In this document: piece by piece, positions 27,391 to 35,045 of the stretch
Layout: each line of letters starts with the position of its first letter
Position numbering within the stretch: the stretch's first letter is position 1
Assembly (NCBI GenBank): GCA_964370605.1
Contig: CAYJJX010000004.1
Coordinates: 1-64,000 of the forward strand
Reading direction: 5' to 3'
DNA from: CAYJBH01 sp964370605
GTDB taxonomy: Bacteria; Bacillota; Clostridia; Oscillospirales; Ruminococcaceae
Length of the DNA stretch: 64,000 nt
Notes under the pieces: generated by a model
Told to the model about the DNA's origin: nothing
Databases searched by the model: none
Seen by the model: only the letters and a program-made list of their open reading frames with translations
Made by a program: the position numbers and the translations under genes

Positions 27391-27929
27391 AGATTAGATT
27401 CTATGAAGACAAGGACTATAAAGGTGCACAACTCGCTTGCATGGACGGAAGTCAGGATTTTGAGGGAAGCGCTATACTGCTAAACATGTACTGCAACTAT
27501 TACATTGAGCAGGAAAAAGAGAATGTGTTTATCCTTGCAAACGACCGTGATGAAGCGGTAGGATATATTTTTTGTGCGGCAGATTGGGAGCGCTACAAGT
27601 CGATATACAACGAAAAATATCTGCCACAGCTAAAAGAGATGAGCGAAGTTCGATATAACGAGAAATGCAAAGAGAATCTGATGCTAGACGATATCATGAA
27701 GGAATACCCTGCACATCTTCATATCGACATTCTGAAAGACTATCGTTCAGGGGGGTATGGTTCAAAACTTGTGGGTACCCTGATTGGTCATCTGAAAAAA
27801 ATGCAGGTACCGGGGCTGATGCTTTGTGTTGGCAAAGACAATGTCCGCGCACATAATTTTTATGAAAAAAATGGTTTTGCACTTATCGTAGAAAACGAAC
27901 ACGGCCGTATCTACGGCATAAAGATATAA
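27387..27929 (+). CDS. GNAT-family N-acetyltransferase
   Basis: A 180-residue acetyltransferase. The acetyl-CoA loop is seen in YRSGGYGSKLVGTLIGHLKK (about 116-135), and the family tail in VGKDNVRAHNFYEKNGFALI. It starts inside the SIS stop codon (ATGA), so it is translationally coupled. In this setting it may re-acetylate an amino sugar or a derived amine; the acceptor cannot be read from sequence. Confidence 0.88.
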   Translation: MKIRFYEDKDYKGAQLACMDGSQDFEGSAILLNMYCNYYIEQEKENVFILANDRDEAVGYIFCAADWERYKSIYNEKYLPQLKEMSEVRYNEKCKENLMLDDIMKEYPAHLHIDILKDYRSGGYGSKLVGTLIGHLKKMQVPGLMLCVGKDNVRAHNFYEKNGFALIVENEHGRIYGIKI

Positions 27930-27960
27930 AAATACAACATAAATAGAGAAAGGAAAAAAG

Positions 27961-28926
27961 ATGAAAATAGTTGTACTGGATGGCTACACCGAAAACCCCG
28001 GCGATCTTAGCTGGTCGGCGCTTGAGGAACTAGGAGAACTGACGGTCTATGACCGCACCGACGTGACAAATGAAGCGCTGATAATCGAGAGAATAGGCGA
28101 TGCCGAGGCGGTATATACCAACAAAACTCCGATATCGGCCGCCACCATTGCCGCATGTAAAGAACTGAAGTTTATCAGCATGTTGGCGACAGGATACAAT
28201 GTCGTCGATGTTAATGCCGCAAAAGAGGCGGGTATTCCGGTCTGCAACATTCCAACCTACGGCACTGCGGCGGTTGGGCAGTTCGCCATAGCCTTGTTAC
28301 TGGAAATATGTCACCATATCGGACATCATAACAATGCCGTGCAAGAAGGACGCTGGGAAAATTGTAAAGACTGGTGCTTTTGGGACTACCCACTCATCGA
28401 ATTGGCAGGCAAAACGATGGGTGTCATAGGTTATGGCCGTATCGGTCAGAACACAGGAACGCTCGCAAAAGCACTAGGCATGAACGTGTTGGCATACGAT
28501 AGCTTTGAGAGTGACAGCGGACGTGAGACGGCGACCTATGTATCATTAGAGGAACTGTTTGCAAAGTCGGATGTGATATCACTGCATTGCCCGCTTTTCC
28601 CTGAGACACAGGGAATTATTTGCAAAGAGAATATTGACAAGATGAAAGATGGCGTAATAATACTCAACAACAGCCGTGGACCGCTTGTTGTTGAGCAGGA
28701 TCTTGCCGACGCCCTAAACCAAGGCAAAGTCTATGCCGCAGGTCTGGATGTTGTATCCTCCGAGCCAATAAAAGGAGACAACCCATTACTCGGAGCGAAA
28801 AACTGCATAATAACCCCACATATTTCATGGGCTCCGAGAGAAAGTCGTCAACGCTTGATGGACACGGCGGTGAGCAATCTTGCCGAATTCCAAAAAGGAA
28901 ATACGATAAACTCGGTGAACATGTAA
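27961..28926 (+). CDS. D-2-hydroxyacid dehydrogenase (glycerate dehydrogenase-like)
   Basis: A 321-residue NAD(P)-dependent enzyme. The nucleotide-binding motif is GVIGYGRIGQNTG (about 151-163). The catalytic region includes NNSRGPLVVE (Arg), the acidic region near SSEP, and the catalytic histidine in TPHISWA. It resembles hydroxypyruvate/glyoxylate reductases. Followed by a glycerate kinase gene, it most likely makes D-glycerate from hydroxypyruvate or tartronate semialdehyde, but it could act on another oxo-acid. The ribosome site is AGAAAGGAAA. Confidence 0.88.
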   Translation: MKIVVLDGYTENPGDLSWSALEELGELTVYDRTDVTNEALIIERIGDAEAVYTNKTPISAATIAACKELKFISMLATGYNVVDVNAAKEAGIPVCNIPTYGTAAVGQFAIALLLEICHHIGHHNNAVQEGRWENCKDWCFWDYPLIELAGKTMGVIGYGRIGQNTGTLAKALGMNVLAYDSFESDSGRETATYVSLEELFAKSDVISLHCPLFPETQGIICKENIDKMKDGVIILNNSRGPLVVEQDLADALNQGKVYAAGLDVVSSEPIKGDNPLLGAKNCIITPHISWAPRESRQRLMDTAVSNLAEFQKGNTINSVNM

Positions 28927-29142
28927 TATTGCTGAGCAGAAATTTCGCCTATCAAGGCGGAGGATACGTGCACTATGCGCTGTTCCTTTAACAATCCAAC
29001 GGATTGTTAATTTTGCCAGAGGCAAAATCGAAACATACTTTCGTATTCCGATTGACGACAACACAGAGAGACGGAATTTCTGCCGGTAAAACGTGTTGAT
29101 TTTCAAGTTGAATGACTATAATATAAAGCAGGAGGAAAGGTC
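28927..29142. other. Intergenic region with tandem hairpins
   Basis: Two adjacent perfect hairpins, AACAATCC-AAC-GGATTGTT and TTTTGCC-AGA-GGCAAAA, lie at about 28992-29030. Farther on is a short motif (TTCAAGTTGAATGACTATAA near 29102) with similar copies in other spacers. No gene. Confidence 0.45.
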
Positions 29143-30276
29143 ATGCGATTCATTCTGATACCGGATTCTTTTAAAGGGACAATGTCGTCGCAGGATATAT
29201 GCGATATCATGGCAGATGCGATAACTTCACAGTTTGCAGATGCCGAAACAATCAAGATTCCGGTGGCGGACGGCGGCGAGGGTACGGTGGATTCTTTTGT
29301 TGCGGCACTGAAAGGTGAAAAGGTAAAGGCAAGTGCGCAGAATCCATACCAAGAGAATATCGACAGTTTTTATGGGGTGTGCGACAACACTGTTATTGTC
29401 GAGATGGCGGCCGCGGCAGGATTACCTTTGGTGAGTGAAAGGCTTTGTGCAGAAAAGACCACGACATACGGTGTCGGTCAGTTGATAGCACAAGCCGTAG
29501 GCAGACCCGATGTCGAGCGCTTAATAATAGGTCTCGGTGGAAGTGCCACAAACGACGGCGGCTGTGGTGCAGCTGCCGCATTGGGTGTGCGTTTTTATAA
29601 TTCCGATGGCAACGAGTTTGTACCGGTAGGTGCGACGCTCAAATATATTGACAGGATAGACAAAAGCGGTCTATTGCCTCGCCTTTCTGAAATTGAGATT
29701 ACTGCCATGTGTGACATTGATAACCCACTTTGCGGCGAGCAGGGAGCCTCGGCGGTGTTTGGCCCTCAAAAGGGTGCCGACCCCGAAATGGTTGAGCGTC
29801 TTGACGCAGGACTTTTGCACCTGTCAAAGGTGATGAAACGTGATCTCGGAGTCGATGTTTCTGATACTCCCGGAGCCGGAGCGGCAGGCGGAATGGGTGC
29901 AGGCGTGGTCGCCTTTTTAAACGGCGCATTGCAGATGGGCATCGAAGTAGTACTGGATGTAGTCGGGTTTGATCGACTGGTGCATGGTGCCGACATGGTG
30001 CTGACCGGAGAGGGGCGAATAGACGGACAGAGTCTGCGCGGTAAGGTTGTAATCGGTGTTGCTCGAAAAGCAAAGCTCTTCGGAGTGCCGACAATAGCGA
30101 TTGTCGGAGATATTTCAGAAGGTGCGCAAAATGCTTTTCATGAGGGAGTCGACGGCATATTCACCATCAATCGACTTGCAGTGCCATACAGCGCGGCAAA
30201 GCTTACGGCACGTGATGATCTTTACTTCACCGTGCGAAACATAATGCGTTTTTACTCGGCAACAAAGTCTAAATAG
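29143..30276 (+). CDS. Glycerate kinase (GarK/GlxK type)
   Basis: A 377-residue type I glycerate kinase, phosphorylating D-glycerate, normally to 2-phosphoglycerate. Family blocks are visible: IPDSFKGTMSS at the N terminus, PVADGGEGTVDSF (about 40-52), GLGGSATNDGGCGAAAALG, and GEGRIDGQSL. With the dehydrogenase upstream it channels three-carbon acids into lower glycolysis. The ribosome site is GGAGGAAAGG. The transcript is probably closed by the terminator at 30364. Confidence 0.95.
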   Translation: MRFILIPDSFKGTMSSQDICDIMADAITSQFADAETIKIPVADGGEGTVDSFVAALKGEKVKASAQNPYQENIDSFYGVCDNTVIVEMAAAAGLPLVSERLCAEKTTTYGVGQLIAQAVGRPDVERLIIGLGGSATNDGGCGAAAALGVRFYNSDGNEFVPVGATLKYIDRIDKSGLLPRLSEIEITAMCDIDNPLCGEQGASAVFGPQKGADPEMVERLDAGLLHLSKVMKRDLGVDVSDTPGAGAAGGMGAGVVAFLNGALQMGIEVVLDVVGFDRLVHGADMVLTGEGRIDGQSLRGKVVIGVARKAKLFGVPTIAIVGDISEGAQNAFHEGVDGIFTINRLAVPYSAAKLTARDDLYFTVRNIMRFYSATKSK

Positions 30277-30363
30277 CCGATCGATTGTTATTGTTATTCG
30301 TAACAGATTATAGAGTCGCTTGGCAGTAACTAAATCAAAGACAACGCAAATTACAAGACATTG

Positions 30364-30414
30364 AATAACCTAACAAGCTGACATTACTTTCTCTGTCATC
30401 TTGTTAGGTTATTT
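30364..30414 (+). terminator. Terminator after glycerate kinase
   Basis: A 20-bp stem with one mismatch (30364-30383 with 30394-30413) and a short T-rich tail separates the glycerate kinase gene from the ChrA-like gene. Confidence 0.7.
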
Positions 30415-30421
30415 GTTCCGC

Positions 30422-30480
30422 TTGCCAATTTATCGAAAATGATATATAATACAAAAGTATGGGTTATGTTTTTACCCCAT
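30422..30480 (+). promoter_or_regulatory. Promoter of the ChrA-like gene
   Basis: TTGCCA (30422-30427), a 17-base spacer and TATAAT (30445-30450). A small dyad ATGGG...CCCAT (30459-30480) covers the expected transcription start. Confidence 0.6.
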
Positions 30481-30511
30481 TTTGTCGAATGAGTCAATCA
30501 AGGGAGTGGTG

Positions 30512-31987
30512 ATGAAGTATAAAGATTTGTGTAGGGTGGCGGCGTCGATGTTCAAGATCGGTTGTATCGGATTCGGCGGCGGCAGTGCGCTTATTCCGAT
30601 CATGGAGAAAGAGTCGGTCGAAAACAACGATTTTATGACGGAAGAAGAATATACAAATAGTACAGTTATCGCAAATATTACTCCCGGTGCACTTCCGGTA
30701 AAGCTCGGCGGCATCATAGGTGACAAGGTGGCAGGCCCGACCGGAATGCTGGTAGGCTCGATTTTGACCTCACTTCCCGGTGTCATGATCATGCTTATAA
30801 TGCTTTCAACAATAGCACTGCTGGGCGACGATGTTTTGGAGAAAATTGAGTTTGCTTCGGTTGGAATTTCAGTTTTTATTATCACGTTGCTGGTTCATTA
30901 CATAAACAAAATAATGAAAGACAGCAAAAAATACAATTTCACCGTCGGTGCATTCCTGCTGATGATCGGCACCATGATTTTGACTTTCGGCAAAGAGATA
31001 CGTCATTTTATCGCCGAACTCGGTTTTGATAACGCGTTTACTAATTCGGCAATGCTGTTCGACATTTCCACCATCGATATTTTGGTGCTGATCTTTTTTG
31101 TATTGTTCTTTACCTGTGGGCGAATGCACAAGATACGCACACCGATTACGATAGCGGTTGCGCTTGTATATGTACTCAGTTTCGGGAAATCTCCGCTTAT
31201 ACCCCTTGCAGACATCAAGTTGGTTTTCCAAGCCATAATGCTTTTGGTAGCGATCGTAACAGTGGTGCTGGATGCAAAAAAAGAAAACTCAATCGAGGCG
31301 CCTAATGCCGGCAAGATAGATTTTTGGAAACCGACGCAACAGAGTATACCGTTCATCGTATTGACCGCAGTGTTGTATCTTGCCTGTATGTTTTTGACCG
31401 GTGTTGATCCTACCTACTTTTTTACAAATGGGCTGATATCGGTCGTCACCTCATTTGGTGGCGGTGAGGCATACCTCACGGTGGCGGACGGAATATTTGT
31501 CGCCGAAGGCGTCGTGTCGAGCTCTGAGTTTTACGGTCAGATTCTTCCAATCGCCAATGCGCTACCAGGCTCGATACTTGTCAAGATTTTGGTCGGTGTC
31601 GGTTTTGTGTCTGCCGGAAGCGAATCAATGTTCGCGGCTTGGATTTACAGTGCTTTTGCCCTCGCCCTTGCGACAACGGCAAGTTGTGTCGTTTGTAACT
31701 ATGTGGCGGCGATATATAACAACTTTTCCAATCTTGATATATTCTCGGTGCTCAAGGTATGGATTCTCCCTGTAATCTGCGGACTTTTGCTCTCAACGAT
31801 AGTCTCGATGCTTGCAGAATCTGCAAAAATATGTGCCCATTCCGACTTTAATGCAGTTGCAACGATAGCACTTGTGATCGCAACATATGTGATTGTGGAA
31901 CTCTTGCATATGAAGTTTCATCTACACGATCTTTTCCTAATTGTCATTGCGGCGATAATAAGTCTTGCGACACTTTCGGTTTTTTGA
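30512..31987 (+). CDS. ChrA-like chromate transporter family protein
   Basis: A 491-residue membrane protein with two homologous CHR halves. Each half has a glycine-rich motif: IGFGGGSALIP near the N terminus and SFGGGEAYLTV in the second half, each followed by a P-G-x-L/I element. ChrA proteins export chromate in some bacteria, but in anaerobes the natural anion is unknown. Its position between glycerate kinase and the sulfatase suggests an oxyanion such as sulfate, released when sulfated sugars are broken down (inference). The start follows AAGGGAG; the TTG at 30482 lacks a site. Confidence 0.85.
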   Translation: MKYKDLCRVAASMFKIGCIGFGGGSALIPIMEKESVENNDFMTEEEYTNSTVIANITPGALPVKLGGIIGDKVAGPTGMLVGSILTSLPGVMIMLIMLSTIALLGDDVLEKIEFASVGISVFIITLLVHYINKIMKDSKKYNFTVGAFLLMIGTMILTFGKEIRHFIAELGFDNAFTNSAMLFDISTIDILVLIFFVLFFTCGRMHKIRTPITIAVALVYVLSFGKSPLIPLADIKLVFQAIMLLVAIVTVVLDAKKENSIEAPNAGKIDFWKPTQQSIPFIVLTAVLYLACMFLTGVDPTYFFTNGLISVVTSFGGGEAYLTVADGIFVAEGVVSSSEFYGQILPIANALPGSILVKILVGVGFVSAGSESMFAAWIYSAFALALATTASCVVCNYVAAIYNNFSNLDIFSVLKVWILPVICGLLLSTIVSMLAESAKICAHSDFNAVATIALVIATYVIVELLHMKFHLHDLFLIVIAAIISLATLSVF

Positions 31988-32010
31988 TTGTAAAAAGGCG
32001 TAGTGCTGAC

Positions 32011-33585
32011 TTATGAATAGCTTGTGCGGGGTTGCACCGGTTCTTCAGAGTGCATCTGTGACGAAATGATGGCAATCAAGCTGGCTATGTCTGTTTTCGG
32101 CGAAACATCTTCGCCATAATATTCGGCGATTTTGAAAAGCAACTCACGCTTTGTTTCGACTGCTTCGGCAGCGTGCCACAGGTTATTATATTGGTCGCGA
32201 TCGGTCTTTAGATTGTACAGTTCACCGTCGTTGCTATCTTGATAGACCACAAGTTTATATTTGTCGGTGACTACCATCTTTTGGTAAAAATCTTTTTCAA
32301 TCGGACGATTTTCAATTATCAATTCACTGCGGGTTGCATCGGAACCATCAAAAGTATTCAGCTGTGACACACCTTGCATATCGGGACAGGGCGCAAGTCC
32401 TGCCGCCTCAAGCACGGTGGGCGCAATATCAACATGGGAAATCAGAGCATCGCTTCGATTTCCTGTGTTTTTTTGATATGGGGTTTTGACAACAAAAGGA
32501 ACGTTATACACTTCCTCGAATGCCGGAAAACCTTTGTAGACGAAACCGTGGTTTCCGAGATAATCGCCGTGGTCGGTAGTGAAGATTATGAGTGTATTGT
32601 CATATAGTCCGCGCTGTTTTAGCAAATCTATTATTCTGCCGAGCTCTTCGTCAAGCAGCTTCATCATACCATGGTGTACCGCCGTGATCTCTCGATAATA
32701 GTCATCGTCTGCGAAAAGCTTGGCAGAGGGGGCAGAGGGGACGTTGAACCGATCGTTAAATGGCAAGGCGGTTTCTCCCTCATGGTATAAAGTGTTATAA
32801 CAAGCAGGGCGACAGTCATGCTCTCCCTCCACATAAGGCATATAGTTCACCGTCTTAGGGTCGTACATCGAAGCATACGGCTCCGGCACTACATGCGGGT
32901 CATGTGGGTCGGAAAAGCTCACCCACATGGCAAAAGGTTTTTCGTCATTGTGGGAATTTAGATAGTCGACGGCACAGTCGGCGGTAAAAACGCTCGGATG
33001 ATGCTCACGGGGCATTCTCCATTCGCCATGCTGTCGAAAATGATCAGATGGTTGATAGTCGAAATAATTCGATATGTCGCTATCGCTCAACCCTTTTTCT
33101 TTTAACCACAACCTATAATGCATTCCGGCTGTAAACGGATAGTTTGTATGTCCGTTATAAACACTCAGATGCTCAAATCCAAAATAATCTCCTCGATGCT
33201 CTTTCCAGAATTTCTCATCCAAGGCTTTTTCATGGTATTCATATGATCCTTTTGTGCTCAGCTGACGAAAATGTGGTTTGCCGATAAAGTAGGTCTCATA
33301 TCCGTCTTCCGACAACAGTCCTGAAAAGGTGGGCGCAGAATCGGACAAAGCTGTGCCAATGGTGTAGGCACCGTGTCGGCTGGCAAATTGACCGGTGAGG
33401 ATGGTGGCGCGAGACGGAGTACAGGTTGGATGTGCGATATACGCCCTGTCATATACAGTGCCGTCCTTTGCAAGCGACGTCAGTGTGGGTGTGTCGACAC
33501 AAGGGTTATAGCTGTGCATTCCATCCTTGCGCTGTTGGTCCGAGGTGATTATCAGAATGTTTGGACGCTTTGTCGCTTTTTCCAT
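32011..33585 (-). CDS. Cysteine-type sulfatase, cytoplasmic
   Basis: A 524-residue type I sulfatase. The maturation signature is CTPSR at 55-59, where the cysteine is converted to formylglycine; the calcium-site aspartate is in ITSDQQ (D16), and FTTDHGDYLGNHG supplies the second metal site. It has no signal peptide, so it should act on imported sulfated sugars. In anaerobes the cysteine is oxidised by a radical-SAM maturase (anSME), which is not encoded here. With GH84 nearby, sulfated GlcNAc from mucin or glycosaminoglycans is a reasonable substrate (inference). It is convergent with the ChrA-like gene, 23 bases away. Confidence 0.93.
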   Translation of the reverse strand: MEKATKRPNILIITSDQQRKDGMHSYNPCVDTPTLTSLAKDGTVYDRAYIAHPTCTPSRATILTGQFASRHGAYTIGTALSDSAPTFSGLLSEDGYETYFIGKPHFRQLSTKGSYEYHEKALDEKFWKEHRGDYFGFEHLSVYNGHTNYPFTAGMHYRLWLKEKGLSDSDISNYFDYQPSDHFRQHGEWRMPREHHPSVFTADCAVDYLNSHNDEKPFAMWVSFSDPHDPHVVPEPYASMYDPKTVNYMPYVEGEHDCRPACYNTLYHEGETALPFNDRFNVPSAPSAKLFADDDYYREITAVHHGMMKLLDEELGRIIDLLKQRGLYDNTLIIFTTDHGDYLGNHGFVYKGFPAFEEVYNVPFVVKTPYQKNTGNRSDALISHVDIAPTVLEAAGLAPCPDMQGVSQLNTFDGSDATRSELIIENRPIEKDFYQKMVVTDKYKLVVYQDSNDGELYNLKTDRDQYNNLWHAAEAVETKRELLFKIAEYYGEDVSPKTDIASLIAIISSQMHSEEPVQPRTSYS

Positions 33586-33651
33586 CTTGAACGCCTTTCG
33601 TTATGGGTGGTCGATTTTCGGGGAATGGGAACGCTATTACTACACGTTTTA

Positions 33652-34371
33652 TCAGAACAACTTCACCAAAAAAATCAAGAAAAGATGAAGCGGATAAAAG
33701 GCGTAGAAAAACCATTTTGACAGGTGTATTTTTGTATCGGTCTTGATGAAGATTAAAAAACCGGAGAGTAGTGCAAAAACTGCGATGTTGAAAGAGTAGT
33801 CGCCGATGTGTACCGCATAGTAGATATAGTCCGGTTGATCTATGAACGACGGCAGATATGCCGCGGTAAAAAGCACCGCTCCGAGCGCCGGCTGATTTCG
33901 ACAAAAGAGAAAGATCAGCATAAGTGTTAAACCGAGATAGTCGTAGTCAAGATCAACAAGCCCGAGCAAGATCACCACTGCCGCAAGCAGCCACCATTTG
34001 CGCTCTTTTACCGCCCATGCACCAAGCAGATTCACAAACAAAGCAAAGAAAATGTTGAGCTCACCGAGGTTTTGCCAAAACCCGTCGGGATGAAACGCCA
34101 GGACATAAAACGGCTGTGAAATCAGCGCAAATATACCTATGCGCAGGAGATATTTCCCGATGTTTCTTGTGTAGAGCAGTCCGACGGTCATACAGTAGCA
34201 AAAAAGAGGAAAAGATATTCTGCCGATAATGCGCAGCAACAAGCTCTCGGGATAAAGCGCACGTCCGATATGATCTATGACCATCGCCAAGACGGCAATC
34301 AGCTTTAAAAAGTCGGTGTCGAGGTTGGTTTTCAGCAGTGGACCATTATTGTCGTGCAAGACCTCACTCAT
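33652..34371 (-). CDS. TraX-family membrane protein
   Basis: A 239-residue integral membrane protein with about seven or eight helices, resembling TraX, the F-pilin N-acetylase. Typical features are DFLKLIAVLAMVIDHIG near the N terminus and RIGRISFPLFCYCMTVG. There are no conjugation genes here. Non-plasmid TraX homologs are widespread in Firmicutes and are thought to be membrane acyltransferases. It overlaps the upstream gene by 4 bases and is third in an operon with a condensation-type acyltransferase, which supports a role in acylating a lipid, glycan or small molecule. Confidence 0.85.
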   Translation of the reverse strand: MSEVLHDNNGPLLKTNLDTDFLKLIAVLAMVIDHIGRALYPESLLLRIIGRISFPLFCYCMTVGLLYTRNIGKYLLRIGIFALISQPFYVLAFHPDGFWQNLGELNIFFALFVNLLGAWAVKERKWWLLAAVVILLGLVDLDYDYLGLTLMLIFLFCRNQPALGAVLFTAAYLPSFIDQPDYIYYAVHIGDYSFNIAVFALLSGFLIFIKTDTKIHLSKWFFYAFYPLHLFLIFLVKLF

Positions 34372-35045
34372 CGGTGAAACCTCTTTTTAATCTCCTGTTT
34401 GAATGTTTTATCGGAGAAGAAATATAGACCCAGTGCAATGATTATACTGCTGGTTACCGAGACAAACATTCCCCACGCAACGTCCGAGAGACCTAAGAGA
34501 TAGATGGGGATGGGAATCAGACCGAATGCCGTAACGACCAATATATATCCGAAATATTCCGAGAAAAGCCGTTTGCTTCGCACCGCGAGCACGGTGAGAT
34601 AGATGGTTGTGGCAACGGTCAAAAACGGGAACACGAAATTTGTGAACCAGTAGTGCATACCCGACATGATGTCCACCACAAATAAAAATACAGACAGCAA
34701 GATATAGTTCTTGACCACCTTTGAGCCAAATCGGTTGGCGGTGGACTTGATGACAGATATGACACAGCTTACATAAAAAAGTGCCGCAACGACAATGATT
34801 GACCAGATGATATTGCCGGGTTGGTGGGTGAAGATATTAATATATACACAAAGCAGTGATGCCGCAAAAGACACAAAGAAAGGAACGTTCCAAAGGGCAG
34901 AGCGGTGTTTTTTTATCTGTTGGTAGTCGGGATATTCGACCGCTGTCGAAGAGGTTTGTTCCGCTTTTGCAACCTCACGATGGCAAAGGGGACATAGGTG
35001 CTCACTTTCAAAGACTTTTACGTTACAATTCTCACATCTGTTCAT
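34368..35045 (-). CDS. DUF6320-like zinc-ribbon membrane protein
   Basis: A 225-residue protein: an N-terminal zinc ribbon (RCENCNVKVFESEHLCPLC, two CxxC pairs) and about six membrane helices (residues 50-205). This matches the DUF6320-type proteins found beside alcohol-acetyltransferase-like genes. The start is the ATG at 35045, behind GGGGGGAAG; the longer frame to 35099 has no site and would overlap more of the upstream gene. It overlaps its neighbours at both ends. Function unknown. Confidence 0.8.
   Translation of the reverse strand: MNRCENCNVKVFESEHLCPLCHREVAKAEQTSSTAVEYPDYQQIKKHRSALWNVPFFVSFAASLLCVYINIFTHQPGNIIWSIIVVAALFYVSCVISVIKSTANRFGSKVVKNYILLSVFLFVVDIMSGMHYWFTNFVFPFLTVATTIYLTVLAVRSKRLFSEYFGYILVVTAFGLIPIPIYLLGLSDVAWGMFVSVTSSIIIALGLYFFSDKTFKQEIKKRFHR

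Noticed and set aside
30512..31987. Chromate resistance determinant
   Set aside because: No other metal resistance genes or regulators; the family is broad and context points to another oxyanion.
33652..34371. Conjugation gene (TraX as pilin acetylase)
   Set aside because: No pilin, relaxase or type IV secretion genes are nearby; chromosomal TraX homologs occur outside conjugative elements.
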